Source: Adiantum capillus-veneris
Taxonomy: Eukaryota; Streptophyta; Polypodiopsida; Polypodiales; Pteridaceae
Direction of reading: 5' to 3'
NCBI GenBank assembly: GCA_014529385.2
Contig: CM043970.1
Span: 49,281,898 to 49,345,897, forward strand
Length of the DNA: 64,000 bases
In this document: positions 46,796 to 57,583 of the stretch, piece by piece
How positions within the stretch are numbered: position 1 is the first letter of the stretch
Layout: each line of letters starts with the position of its first letter
The notes under the pieces: generated by a model
What the model saw: the letters and a program-made list of their open reading frames with translations, nothing else
Databases searched by the model: none
Told to the model about the DNA's origin: nothing
Made by a program: the position numbers and the translations under genes

Positions 46796-47780
46796 AGATA
46801 CAATCAATGCTTACTATGAAAGATTCTGGAGCTCTTTTCTACCCGCCTCTTCATTCAAGAAGATCTCGTTCAGAGAACAGATTGAGCGGTTCACCTTGGG
46901 TCTACCTACAGAGATCCAAGATCACTGCTTGGAACAGAAGTGAGCTTCTATTCAAGAGTTGATGAGTCATGCGAAGCGGGGCTTTGCCATTCACTCTGGC
47001 AGTCTGACCTACCCCACAGATGAGGCCATGACACAACGGGCAGAACAGACTTCATGAAATAAAAGAAAAAGAGCAACCTAGAGAAAAAGGATGCACGACC
47101 CAAGCTTACTCCTGAGAAGAGAGCTCGCTTCGTCAGAGAGGGAAAGTGCTTTGGATGCGGGAAACATGGACATATCGCCGCGAGGTGCCCTAAAAAGGCA
47201 CCGAAAGAACAAAATGATAAGGACGATGACAGGCCTGAGAGTTCGAGAGCAGCTGAGAAACGTGGCAAAAAAGGCAGATAGAAAAGCAAAACTGGTACCA
47301 CATGGCGTGGGACCTGAACCGCATCACATGAATGAAAGTACAAACTTTGCCACTTTTGGGGCAAAGTGAAGGATCAGGAAGCTCTTTTGAAGGAGCCAAG
47401 GCTAACCTCTTTTCACTTGGAATTGGCGGCTCGATTTGGAATTACGCCTGACAGACTGACGCCACAGGCAGAGGTAGTTCGACTCGCACCCAGACGGGAT
47501 GTTGCCATTACACCGAGCATTGGCAAACTTCGTTTGCAATGACAGGGGTGTTCAGGGCACGCGAGTGACGTTCTACTCGGAATCCCTTGGTACCACCAGA
47601 ACCACGCCGTGGTTGCCTATCGGGCCGAGAAAGCGACTTTGACAAATGAAGGGCTCAGAGATTGTACTTGATGAACTTCAGTTTCTTTACTCATTCTTTT
47701 GGGAGAGAACTGAACGATGGATAAAGATTGAATATGTTTTGACCTGAACAAAAGAACGCCAAGATTTTTCTCCACACTCA
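46796..47780 (+). pseudogene. chromovirus A gag end, zinc knuckle and protease remnant
   Basis: The gag resumes in frame after C: TINAYYERFWSSFLPASSF, EQIERFTLGLPTEIQ. After a stop, a CCHC knuckle (CFGCGKHGHIAARC, about 47149-47190) is readable in another frame. A decayed protease region follows (ELAARFGITPDRLTPQ, LLGIPW). Multiple stops and shifts. Confidence 0.75.
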
Positions 47781-47786
47781 TGCTGA

Positions 47787-49283
47787 TTGATTTTTAGCGG
47801 GCCTAAAGATCATACCATTGACCTGATACCTGGAAGCACGCCACCGAACCGGCCACCTTACCGTGTGAGCCGAGCACAGAATGAAGAGATTATGAACCAA
47901 GTGAAAGACCTCTTGGAAAAGGGTCTCGTCCAGCCTAGTACTTCACCGTATTGCTCTCCATTGTTGTTGGATTTGAAGAAAGACGGATCTTGGAGAATGT
48001 GCATCGATTATAGAGCTCTCGACGAAATCACCATCAAGAACAGATTTCCAATTCCTAGGATCGATGATATACTCGACAGGTTACAGGGATCCTCGTGCTT
48101 TAGCAGGATTGATCTGAAGAGTGGATATCATCATATCCGAATCGCGCCGGCAGACGGCTACAAGACAGCCTTTCGGACTACTTTTTGGGTTATTTGAGTT
48201 TTTGGTGATGCCTTTTCGCTTAACCAATGCTCCTGCAACATTTAACCGGATGATGGACAGGATTTTTCGAGAGTACAGACTATTTGTTGGCACTTTCTTT
48301 GATGATATCATTGTTTTCTCCAAGAATGAGGCAGACCACAGAGATCATCTGCTTTAGAGATACACTTTTTGGAACACTTTGTCTCAGCAGCAGGAGTGCA
48401 AATGCATCCGGCCAAGATAGACACTATCCGTGATTGGCCCGATTCGAAGAAAGTCCATAAAGTTGGAAGCTTCTTGGGGCTGTGTTCGTACTACAGACGG
48501 TTCATTCGAAAAATGTGGTGGCAGATGCTTTGTCTCTGAAGCAGTTGGTTCTTGCTATTTCCGCGATACATCATAAGAGCTTCGAGGATATGGTCGATCA
48601 ATATGCCACAGATACAGATTTTGCAGATATTTTCACACGGATACGGGATGGGGAGACAGTAGCAGGATACTCCATTCGGAACGGCTACTTGATGAGAAAA
48701 ACCATGTTGTGCGTTACACAACCATTGAGAGAAAAGGTTAGGAGTGAATGCCACTGTCCACCTTTTACGGGTCATCGCAGCATTGCTACCACCATGAAGG
48801 GGGTAGAGAGATACTTCTTTTGGCCGAGACTCAAAAAGGATGTGGAAGAGTTTGTGCGCAATTGCTTAGTATGCCAGAAGGTCAAGTTTGACGGACATAA
48901 GGCACAGGGATTGTTACAGCCTTTACCCATACCCACCAGCCCCTGGGAGAGGATTGCACTGGATTTCAATTTTGATCTCCCGAGAACACAGAATGATCAC
49001 GATGATTTTCCGATTACATGGCATGTTTGAGACGATTGTCTCCGACAGAGACCCCAAATTTACGAGTTTGTTTTGAAAGGAAATTTGGGAGAACATGGGC
49101 ACGCAGTTGCAGTTCTCGTCATCGTTCCACTTGCAGACTGACGGGCAATCTGAGATTGCCAATTCAGTGGTTTTAGATTTATTGAAGTCTTGTATCTTGG
49201 ATCAGAAGACTCAATGCGAAAAGTACTTACCTTTGGTGGAATTTGCCTACAATAACACGATACACTCTTCGACGGGGAAGAGT
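47787..49283 (+). pseudogene. chromovirus A pol with RNase H deleted
   Basis: RT is readable (DGSWRMCIDYRALDEITIKN, RIDLKSGYHHIRI, a shift at 48195, then FFDDIIVFSKNE). After GLCSYYRRFIRK (about 48510) the sequence jumps directly to NVVADALS, removing about 150 codons of RNase H. The integrase H2C2 region and the core start follow (CLVCQKVKFDGHKAQGLLQ, RIALDFNFDLP). A second deletion at about 49012 removes part of the core before VSDRDPKFTSLF and TDGQSEIANSVVLDLL. It ends at HSSTGKS where hAT sequence begins. Confidence 0.85.
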
Positions 49284-49309
49284 GTGTGCAACCCCAACTG
49301 CCATATTTT

Positions 49310-49360
49310 TGGATCCTTGGCCCTTGGGAGGCTATAAAAGGCTCCCTTGGGCCTCTTAAT
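49310..49360 (+). promoter_or_regulatory. hAT transposase promoter: TATA within an inverted repeat
   Basis: TATAAAAG (49333-49340) sits between GGCCCTTGGGAGGC and GCTCCCTTGGGCC, which are imperfectly complementary. A CT-rich leader of about 290 nt with repeated CTCAAG and CTACCCACTTTGAAG motifs follows to the ATG at 49670. Confidence 0.5.
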
Positions 49361-49669
49361 ACTCATAGTCTCAATGCTCATTCCATTTCCCTCAAGCTCA
49401 AGGCTCAAGCTACTCAAGTCTCAATCATCAATGCTTTCCTCTCTACTCAATGCTCATTGCTCAAGCTTGAAGCATGACCATTGACTACTCTACACTCTAG
49501 TCTCCACTCTCAAGTCTCTCCCTCTTCTACCCACTTTGAAGTTTGAACTTTGAAGCTCTCCTCTCCCTCTTCTACCCACTTTGAAGCTCTCCTTTACTCT
49601 CTCTCCACACAAGCTCTCCTCTAACTCTTCTAACTTCTAAGCTCTACTCTCTCGAGTCTCTCCACCATC

Positions 49670-51886
49670 ATGTCATCTCAAGCCAACTCCACTTCTCAAG
49701 CCGCTTCTTCTCGAAGGAGGCCCGCCGTGCAAACGTGGTCGTGGTGGGATGAAGTCGACTTTAGCTCGCGTGGCAAAGGTGGCGGTGCAAGACCATGGAC
49801 GTGCAAGCTATGTCCATACAAGAGATCGGGTGGTTCAAACAAAGTGCGAGCCCATCTTCTTCATGATCCCGGTCACGAGGTGAAGTTTTGCCCTCATGTA
49901 GCTCCCGAGAAGAGGTTGGATCTTCTTGAGAAGCTCACGGTGTATGAGGTTGCGGAAGCGGCCAAGAGGGGCCGTTTTGTTTCCGTTGATCCCTCTGCCA
50001 CGGGGACACCACGAGAGCAAAGGGAAGCCAACCTTGACGACATCTCTCGAACCTTCAAGAGCCATGGATCTACACCGTCCTCTTCCGTTCCGCATCGCCA
50101 AACCACTCTCAACGAAAATTGGAATCCTAAATTGAAGGAAGAGGTGGATAGGTCGGTTGCCCGATTCTTCTTCCACGACCACATTGCCTTCCATGCTTCG
50201 CGGTGAGTTTCCCTTGGCATATGCACATTGCAATCTTCCATTTTGTATTCATAATGGGTTATAACTTCTCGACTCTCGACTCTCCATACTAACACAACAT
50301 GCTCTATTTTGTGTTGATAGGTCTCCATACTTTCGAACCATGGTTACGAAAATAGGGGAATATGGCTCCTCTTATGTGCCACCTTCATCGAAGAGGCTTC
50401 GCACCACCCTCCTTGACAAAGAGAAGCTTGCCGTGGAGCAAGCGGCCCAAGCAACAAAGGATTTGTGGGAGACCAATGGCGTCTCTCTTCTTGTAGATGG
50501 ATGGAGCGACACCCGCAAGCGGTCCATCCACGGGGTGGTGGCCTACTCTCAGGGGGAGATGTACTTTGTGGAGTCACATGATGCATCCGATAGTGGCAAG
50601 GCCGCCGAGATGCTTGCTGCGGAGTGGACAAGCACCATAGAGATCACCGGCCCGGAGAATGTCCTTTGTATGGTTGCAGATGGAGAGGCGTCAAATAGGG
50701 CAGCCGGAGCTATCATTGAGGGCATGTATCCCAGCATCCATGTCACATTTTGCATGGCGCATTGCCTCAATAACCTCCTCAAGGACATAGGGAACTTGTC
50801 ATGGATTTCACCCACCATTGGTGACGCCTCTCGAATTGTCTGCTTTGTGCTCAACCATCAAAAAGTGCGCCATGAATTCTCAAAGAGGAGCCACTTGTCC
50901 TTGCTCAAATATTCAGAGACAAGATTTGCATTTAATTGGCTTATGCTAGGCCGCTTGTCTACATGTGGGGGAGCCTTAAGGGGCCTCTTTCTCAGTGATG
51001 AGTTCCAGGCCATGCCGGAGTCTACATCAGCAGTAGGATTGAAATGCCGAGAATGGGCCGATGACGCCGCTTGGTGGGAGGAGGTGAAGACTCTTGACGC
51101 CATGATCAAACCTATTCTACACCTACTTCGAGTGGTGGATGGCTTGCAGCCATGCATTGGCAAAGTCTACGAAGCCATGGATCGGATGATAGAGGCACTT
51201 GAGAAGCTTGTGTCTGACCCTGTTCAGTATGCGGAGATTCATGACTTATGTGAGTCAAGGTGGAATGGATACTACTCTCCACTTCACGCGGCAGCTTATG
51301 TGCTTGACCCTGAGTTTCAAGGAAGGCGTCACGAGACCGACAAGGAGGTGAGCAAAGGATGGCGGCTTGCATTGGAGCGCCTTGAGCCTAGCAGTGACAT
51401 TAGACGCAAGATTAGAGACGAGCTACTCAACTACAGGCAAAAGAAGGGCTCCTATGGATGTGTAGATGCACAGCTTGATCGCAACAAGATTGGCTCGGTT
51501 TTGTGGTGGGAGGACTATGGAGGAGATGGCAACGCTTGGCTGTTCGTGTCCTTAGCCAAGCATGTACCACTAGTTGCTTGGAGAAACTATGGAGTGTGTA
51601 CAGCCACATTGCCTCTAAGAAGAGGAATCGCCTTGGGGTTCAGAGGGCCAATGATTTGGTGTTTGTGAGCGCTAACTTGCGCATGCTTGCCAAGAGCATC
51701 ACACACAAGGCAGATCCTTTCACTGAGTGGGAGATGGCACAAGAGAATCCATCTATGGCCGATACTCTTTTGGAGGAGCTAGAGGAGGATTTCGAGCCTC
51801 AATGCGAGCCTCCCGAGCCCTCATACGTCGCTGACGACCTCGACTACGACGACGATGTGGAGATTCAACAGGCGAGCACTTCTTGA
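49670..51886 (+). pseudogene. hAT transposase (BED, DUF659, dimerisation domain), one frameshift
   Basis: Exon 1 is 49670-50202. A 118-bp intron (GTGAGT donor, TGATAG acceptor) precedes exon 2 from 50321. The N-terminus has a BED-type zinc finger (WTCKLCPYKRSGGSNKVRAH, with a downstream H). Exon 2 has the DUF659/catalytic region (LLVDGWSDTRKRSIHG, MVADGEASNRAAGA, FCMAHCLNNLLKDIG), then SRWNGYYSPLHAAAYVLDPE. A small deletion near 51530 shifts the frame; the C-terminal dimerisation region continues in the other frame (RLAVRVLSQACTTSCLEKLW, IASKKRNRLG, NDLVFVSANLRM) to the TGA at 51884-51886. Apart from that shift the gene is intact, so it is a fairly recent arrival. Confidence 0.88.
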
Positions 51887-52280
51887 GTTTGATGATCATT
51901 GATCACTCGACTCTCGAGTCTAAACTCTTGAGTCTACGACTCTACCTACTACATAGCCCTTTGTACTTTTTGTTATCCTTGAGGCCTCAGGCTTGTCCTA
52001 AGTCCTTTAGGCTTTTTGACTCTTGAGCCCTTGTGGCATGCACTTCTCATTTTGTATCCATCGATCATCGGTATTTTATTAGCACATTTCAGCCTATATG
52101 ACTCGTGTTCTTTGGTCTATTTAGTGTAAATTTATGGTCAAAGTGATGCTCTATGTGTGTGGCATGTGTGTAGGTCAAAAAATGCCAAAAAAACTCTTTT
52201 TTTTTTTGTTGTTCCAACCCCCGTCCCCGTTTCCTGACTTTTGCCGTCCCGACCCCGATACGCCGTCCCATGTAACTATG

Positions 52281-52442
52281 CCTGTGATATCCTATGATGT
52301 GACTTTCGATTTGGTACATGTGCTAGATGTGTGTTCCTAGTACGTAGGTACTAACAGTCAGTGTCTGCTAAGACGGTTTATGTCTTTTGTCGGTTTTGCA
52401 GGCGTAATCGCGGTCGATTACAATGCTTTCAAGAGGGGGGTA
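52281..52442 (+). other. 3' untranslated end and polypurine tract of chromovirus A
   Basis: Resumes after the hAT right end and closes with TTTCAAGAGGGGGGTA (52427-52442) before the 3' LTR. The same tract precedes the 3' LTR of chromovirus D at about 63198-63213. Confidence 0.75.
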
Positions 52443-52679
52443 TGTCACAAAGTGATGACGTGGCTACCGACAGCAAAAACCCTAATTTTGACAAAAACCC
52501 TAATTTTGCAAAAACCCTAATTTTTGGAAACCCTAACCCTAACTGCTGGCTGAAACCCTAAGTGGCTGGAAACCCCAGTGCCACGTGGCAACAGTGTACG
52601 GAGATCCCGAAATTTGCGGAAGCTGAAAACAAAAAGCAAGCGACGTTTTTTTTGGCATGCTTTTGGCTACGCAAGGAAG

Positions 52680-52723
<44 letters not shown>

Positions 52724-53076
52724 TTCTTTATTTTGCTCTCTTGAGAGAGAGAGAGGGATTGCTTTTGAAATAGAAGCTTTTTGGGGCTCTGCTTTTGGGC
52801 ATCCCTTGTAATCTTTATATATGCGGTGAGGGCCTCACTTCTCAGAGCATCTGGACGCAGAGTCTGAGAGTAAAACCTTAACCGCTCTTTGTACTTTGAC
52901 ATTGATTTAATACATAAAGAAATACCGAAAGTGGCGTCAGTCTTTGGGGCCAATATCTCTAGGCACGGAACTCCGCCGGGCTAGTGCAAATCTATTGTGA
53001 TCTATGAATTGTTTTGAAGTGGTTATTTGGTGCTGTCGCGATTGATTCTTGACTTGGAGTGTCCAAGTCTGTTACA
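52443..53076 (+). repeat. 3' LTR of chromovirus A
   Basis: 634 bp, collinear with the 5' LTR; a GA tract lies at 52682-52719. It is followed by AAATG, identical to the left flank. Confidence 0.92.
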
Positions 53077-54788
53077 AAATGTTATATTAAACGTCTTCAA
53101 AAGGCCAAAATGAACTATGAGACCAAATTGATACAATCCTTGTGGATCTAATCCAATGTCTGGGTACAAAAAAAAAATGAAGTAAAGTGAAAGACTAAAC
53201 TAAAAGACTAAAATCGTCAGACTGAGATCATCATCATCATCATCCATGCCAGAGGATGCTTGGCATCAGGCGTTGTCCGAGAAAGTATTGCATCGATCAC
53301 TGAAAAGCTTCGTCAATGTCCACCTCTGTACATAGTCGTACGAAGCGTCTCCCATGTCGTGCTAGAATAGTCCTGATTTCTCTGGTGGAGCTTCCGTCGA
53401 TGTCATTGTTACCTCCGTAGACGTGGGCGTCTAGCTCTCCCGAGCTCAGTTGTTAGGTGCAACGGAATGAATGTTTGCGCTTTGCTCAAGATGAGTGCTC
53501 CGAACTGTGCTCAAGGTTCCTTTTGTTCTTATGGAAGGGAGATCCTTCCGTTCTTAATGAGAGATGCTATGATAACAAACAAAGTGAATGGACATTGTGC
53601 GTGCAAGTGTATGAGACTGAGAGATAGAGAGAGAAGAGAGATACGACACCAGAGACGTAAAACCCTCCTCCGAAGGCCCCACTCTCGTCGGCGAGAGTGG
53701 TCTACTTATGATTGCACAAACTGGTACAAATGGTATGCATGAGACGGATGCAAGTCTAGGCTATGTTGACGACAACGACGGGGATGACGAGGCCGACACT
53801 AGGGCTGAAATCTGCAATCTTTCTACTGCTATCCAAAAATGATATGGGCTGAAATCTGCGACTAGTCCAAAAACACTAAATTGGGGGCTGTTTTCTGTGG
53901 GTCTTTGACGCTGAAAATCTTCAGGTTTAGGGCTGAAAACTGAGGTTTCTTTAGGCTGAAAACTGATGGTCTCTGCGGGCTGAATCTGCTACTTCTTTAG
54001 GGCTGAATCTACAAGTTTTTCATTGCTGAAAAACGCTGCAGGCTGAGGTATTCTGGCGGTGCAGATCTGATGCAAAAACGCCAGGCTGATGATGCTTCCA
54101 AAAACGCTAGGTGCTGTGGGATGCTTGCGGGAAGATCTGATGCAAAAACGCCAAGGCTGAGGCTTGCTGGCGATGGTACAGATGCTGAAAACGCTAGGCA
54201 ATGGCTGATGAAGAAAACGCTAGGGGAGGTTCTTCTAGCTTGGGGGAAATCCACCAAGGGTCTTGTTGGAGAAGTTGTCTGTTGAGCTTAGCTCATGTTG
54301 CCTCTTTTGCCAAATAGTGTTAGTCTGGTTTGCTTATATACAAACTCACTCAATTTGCCCTACCTACTTTCCAACAAAAGTCACTTAAAAATAATAAGTG
54401 AAAAATGTCAAAAATAGGTAAAATAGGCTAAATGCACTAGAAAATTCCCCTGAAGGATTCTGATGGATTCTGATGGGAATGCCTATGATCATGCTATGTG
54501 CAACTAGAGGATATGCATCTACACTAAGTGATTGGGCATGCACGGTCTACGAATAGACTCACAGAAGTGCCAGATCACTTCTAAATCTAGACTGACTGAA
54601 CCCTGATCATGCTGTAGCTTGTCCACGGACACATAGGGTTGGATGTGTCACGTAACATCAATGGCTCTGTCCACTAATATACCTCTGGTAGAAGTGGGCT
54701 CTGAAGTTTGTTGTGAAGCATGCTCCTCTGGCTGATGAGTCCTTGCTATAAAGAAGTCAGTAATCTCCCTCTGTGAATGTCTCCCACT
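53077..54788 (-). mobile_element. LINE copy 3 (3' end), split by a solo LTR
   Basis: 53077-53450 matches the 3' end of LINE copy 2 (32893 on), including the ATC microsatellite. The match continues at 54658-54788 (GGCTCTGTCCACTAATATAC, AAGAAGTCAGT) after the solo LTR. It then ends at hAT 2. Only the 3' UTR and the last ORF2 codons are present. Before chromovirus A inserted, this copy lay directly against the 5' side of LINE copy 2. Confidence 0.8.
53451..54657. mobile_element. solo LTR (1207 bp) inside LINE copy 3
   Basis: It starts TGTTAGGTGC and ends ACGTAACA, with flanks TCAGT (53446-53450) and TCAAT (54658-54662). Removal restores the LINE sequence GAGCTCAGTGGCTCTG. Its interior has many GGCTGAAAACTG/GGCTGAAATCTG and GATCTGATGCAAAAACGCC repeats (about 53800-54200). 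No coding sequence. Confidence 0.8.
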
Positions 54789-55998
54789 CAAAGTTACGCG
54801 GAACGGGAATGACGACGGCCCTCCTTGCGGAACGGGGGAGCAGCAATGGGTCCGGAACAGGTATGGCACGGAACGGGAGGCATAAAAAACACCCAAATAA
54901 TGCAATTTTTAGCGTTATATACCTGAATACAATTAGTACTAGAGTACTTTGACACTAATACCCACAAAAAACACGATTTGAAGACCATTCAACCTTATCA
55001 TGACTTGATTGTGATGTGCGGTACCGCGGTCATAGTACATACACAACAGAAACAATGCCTATATACAATAACACATGAAATTACAGATTAGAGCTCTCAA
55101 ATAATTGCAAGAGTAAGTTAAGAGATAAGACTTGAAAGTTGAGCCATAACATTGAGCAAAATATACTTTTCGCTTAATTTTGGCTAACAAGGCCCGCCAA
55201 GGCGCTACAAAAAAACCAAAGGTGACATATACCATAATGAGAGTACAAGGGGGGCAAACCACAATACCAAAAGACCAAAGGTGACAAATACCATAAAGAT
55301 GCTACAAAGAGGACAAGCTACAATACAAAAAGGTATGGATAATGAAGTCCTAAAGTCTCAAGACTTAAGACTCAAGAGCCACTAGCCTGAGAAGCTTTCC
55401 AATTAGTAGTAGCCAGTTGTATGCCATGCACATCCTCCCATTCCTCATCATCGAGCTCTAGGCCCGGCTCGACCTCGGCTATGGAGGAAGTACCTGGTGT
55501 CGATGCCTCTGTATCTCCTCTTGCCTGAGGAGCCTCTTGCTCCATCTCCCACTGTGTAAAAGGATCTGTTTGTTTACTTGTACTCTTGCAAAGCATTTTC
55601 AAATTTGCGCTGACAAAGACAAGATCATTTACCTTATCTACTCCAAGCTGATTCCTCTTCTTGGAAGCAATGTGGCTAAAGATACTCCACAATTGCTCCA
55701 AGCATGAGGTACTAACTGACTAGTTGAGAGTACGGATCGCCAATCTCTGAAGCTCAGGGCCATCATAGCCATAGTCCTCCCATCATAGCACTGAACCTAT
55801 CTTCTTGCCACCAATCTGAGCATCTGGACTGCCAAATAACCCCCGCATCTCTCTATATTGTCTCAACTGATCTTGACAATGCGTCGCTCCATCTCTGTCT
55901 ACAACCATCTTGTTTAAGATCTCTCTAAACTGGTTCATGACTTCTTTATCTGTCTCTTGCCTTGCACCTTGGAAATCTGGACCCACCATGTATGTTGC
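54789..55998 (-). mobile_element. hAT transposon 2 fragment
   Basis: The terminus CAAAGTTACGCGGAACGG at 54789 matches hAT 1. Subterminal sequence repeats GGAACGGG. The candidate 8-bp target is CTCCCACT (54781-54788). The element runs minus-strand and is cut by chromovirus D at 55999, so its other end is outside the window or lost. About 60-bp imperfect repeats containing ACCAAAGGTGACA lie at about 55195-55320. Confidence 0.75.
55372..55998 (-). pseudogene. hAT transposase C-terminal remnant
   Basis: The minus-strand frame reads VGPDFQGARQETDKEVMNQ, KKIGSVL, stop, WEDYGYDGPELQRLAI, stop, then TSCLEQLWSIFSHIASKKR and NDLVFVSANLKM. It is homologous to residues of the hAT 1 transposase, with internal stops. 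The intact GPELQRLA stretch shows which bases are missing at the hAT 1 frameshift. Confidence 0.85.
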
Positions 55999-57475
55999 TG
56001 TCACCAGCGTGTGACTACTATCTATCCTTTTTGTTGATTTCTTTCTTATTATCTATTTACTTTCACTTTTTGGAAACACCCCTCGGGAAATCTAACTGCC
56101 GTGCATTGCATAGCTAGTGTGGAACTGTCCAGAGGGAGTCCATGCCTGAGGGCAAGAGAGCACTAAGGTTGGACAAGGACTATGGTTAGCCAAGTGGGGT
56201 CATTGACTAGCCAAAGTGGAATCCTTTGCTACAGAGGCTACATTTCAGTTTTGGATGTGGCCGCAGTGTACAAAGAGGGTCGGATGACCTAGAAAGATAT
56301 AATGGCAGCATCTCCTAAAATTTAGGGAACTGCTATTTTGGGACCTGAAAATGTGTTGGCGTCATTACCTCCGGAATGACAAAGGGAACATTTTCTTACT
56401 CTGCCGTGAAGTCAACTGGGCAACCGGTTGGGATATTTTTAGGCGGCAACCCCGAAACGGGAAAATGCTTGTAAATGTGCCAAGTGGCACATTCTGGTGC
56501 AGTTTCCAATGCAAGAAGGAGTTGGCGCTGAATTTGAAGGGAAGAAGGGCTCATTTGCTGATTTTGTCACAGGTTAAGAGCTATGGAATGCTTGCTTTCC
56601 CTCTTATGCACAGTGCGGTGCCAGGAGTGATGCCCTGCACGCTACGCACTGCCCTCTCTCTCCCCTTTGGCAGTATGTTATGCCCCTCTAGTGGGCTCTT
56701 CATTTGACCAATGTACAGTTGTGTGGGTTCATGCGCGATTGCCGAGGCAAGAGCCTCTTGCACAGGTACTGGATTAGCTAGCGGCTAATCGCCCCCGCAG
56801 GTACAGGTGAATTCGGAGAGGTTTCACGCCAGAAATCTCGTCCGATTCAAAGGGCAAGTAGCCCTACAGGTGCGGGAGCTCGAGGACTTGCTAGGGATGC
56901 GACCGGCACGCGAAACGGAGCCCGAAACAGTGAATTACAGCCTGCTGTGTATTTTTGCAGGTTTAGGGTTTTGGCCCTAAACGGACCCTAATACCCCCAG
57001 GAGGTTCGGGGACGCAAGGGGACCGCTGTACAGGCGATCTGGCGCATTTTCAGGGCTGAAAACAGAGAATTCAGCGTGCTGCAGATTCTCGCCAGGTTTT
57101 GCAAAGTGCCCGTATGCGTCGGGAAAGTCAGTCAATGCGTGGGAATACTGACCGTGAAGGGTTCTAGTACAGTTATGCTGCCGAAATCGGGCTGGAACAG
57201 TGGAAATTCAGCCGAGTTTGTGCGGGGCAGCTTGTAGGAACCACAGCGTTTATTCCCTCTTTTGAACAATAAAGAAATACCGAAAGGGGCGCCTAAGTTA
57301 GGGGCCAATCTGGTGTCCGTCTACTCATACAGGTGCAATCTAGCAACCTGTATCCCTCTCCCCTTTGTTGTGTCTTGAAAGTACAGGTAAAATAGACGAC
57401 TAATAATGGGTGAAAGCTAAATCAAGGTTTAAAGTAAAGTCTACCGCCCTTTTTGGATTGAACAGGCCGGTTTCA
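55999..57475 (+). repeat. 5' LTR of chromovirus D (right end uncertain)
   Basis: The first 787 bp match 63214-64000. The right end is placed at TTTCA (57475) because TGGTTCCATCGACGGG, a possible but unusual PBS, follows. An AATAAA (57268-57273) and the U5 motif GAAATACCGAAAGGGGCGCC match chromovirus A. The real end needs the missing part of the 3' LTR. Confidence 0.7.
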
Positions 57476-57583
57476 TGGTTCCATCGACGGGATTAAATCA
57501 CTTTTTCCTCTAAAAGTGAGCCTTGGGCAGTTTTGGGCTTGAAGACACAAGGGATCATAGACCAGACACAGGGAATTGTAATT

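Larger units (their letters stand above)
49284..52280 (+). mobile_element. hAT DNA transposon 1, left end lost
   Basis: Right terminus CCGTCCCATGTAACTATG (ending at 52280) matches, as an inverted repeat, the left terminus of hAT 2 (CAAAGTTACGCGGAACGG at 54789) at 14 of 18 positions. The matching left terminus is not found near 49284, where chromovirus integrase sequence changes abruptly into hAT-side sequence. An end deletion together with integrase sequence is the likely cause. It contains a transposase gene with its own promoter. Cannot move by itself. Confidence 0.8.
34877..53076 (+). mobile_element. chromovirus A (Ty3/Gypsy) with three nested elements
   Basis: LTRs lie at 34877-35532 and 52443-53076, flanked by identical AAATG duplications (34872-34876 and 53077-53081). 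It has an iMet PBS and a CAAGAGGGGGG polypurine tract. Gag and pol are related to those of chromovirus D (57584-62647). It is interrupted by B (36175-42089), C (42620-46795) and a hAT transposon (ending at 52280). Gag frames rejoin exactly across B and C. Net length without guests is about 5.1 kb, and pol has lost RNase H, part of integrase and the chromodomain, so it is dead. Confidence 0.92.

Noticed and set aside
56351-56707. 118-codon frame repeated at 63566-63922
   Set aside because: It lies in the LTR of chromovirus D, so the duplicate reflects the LTR pair. No domain is seen.
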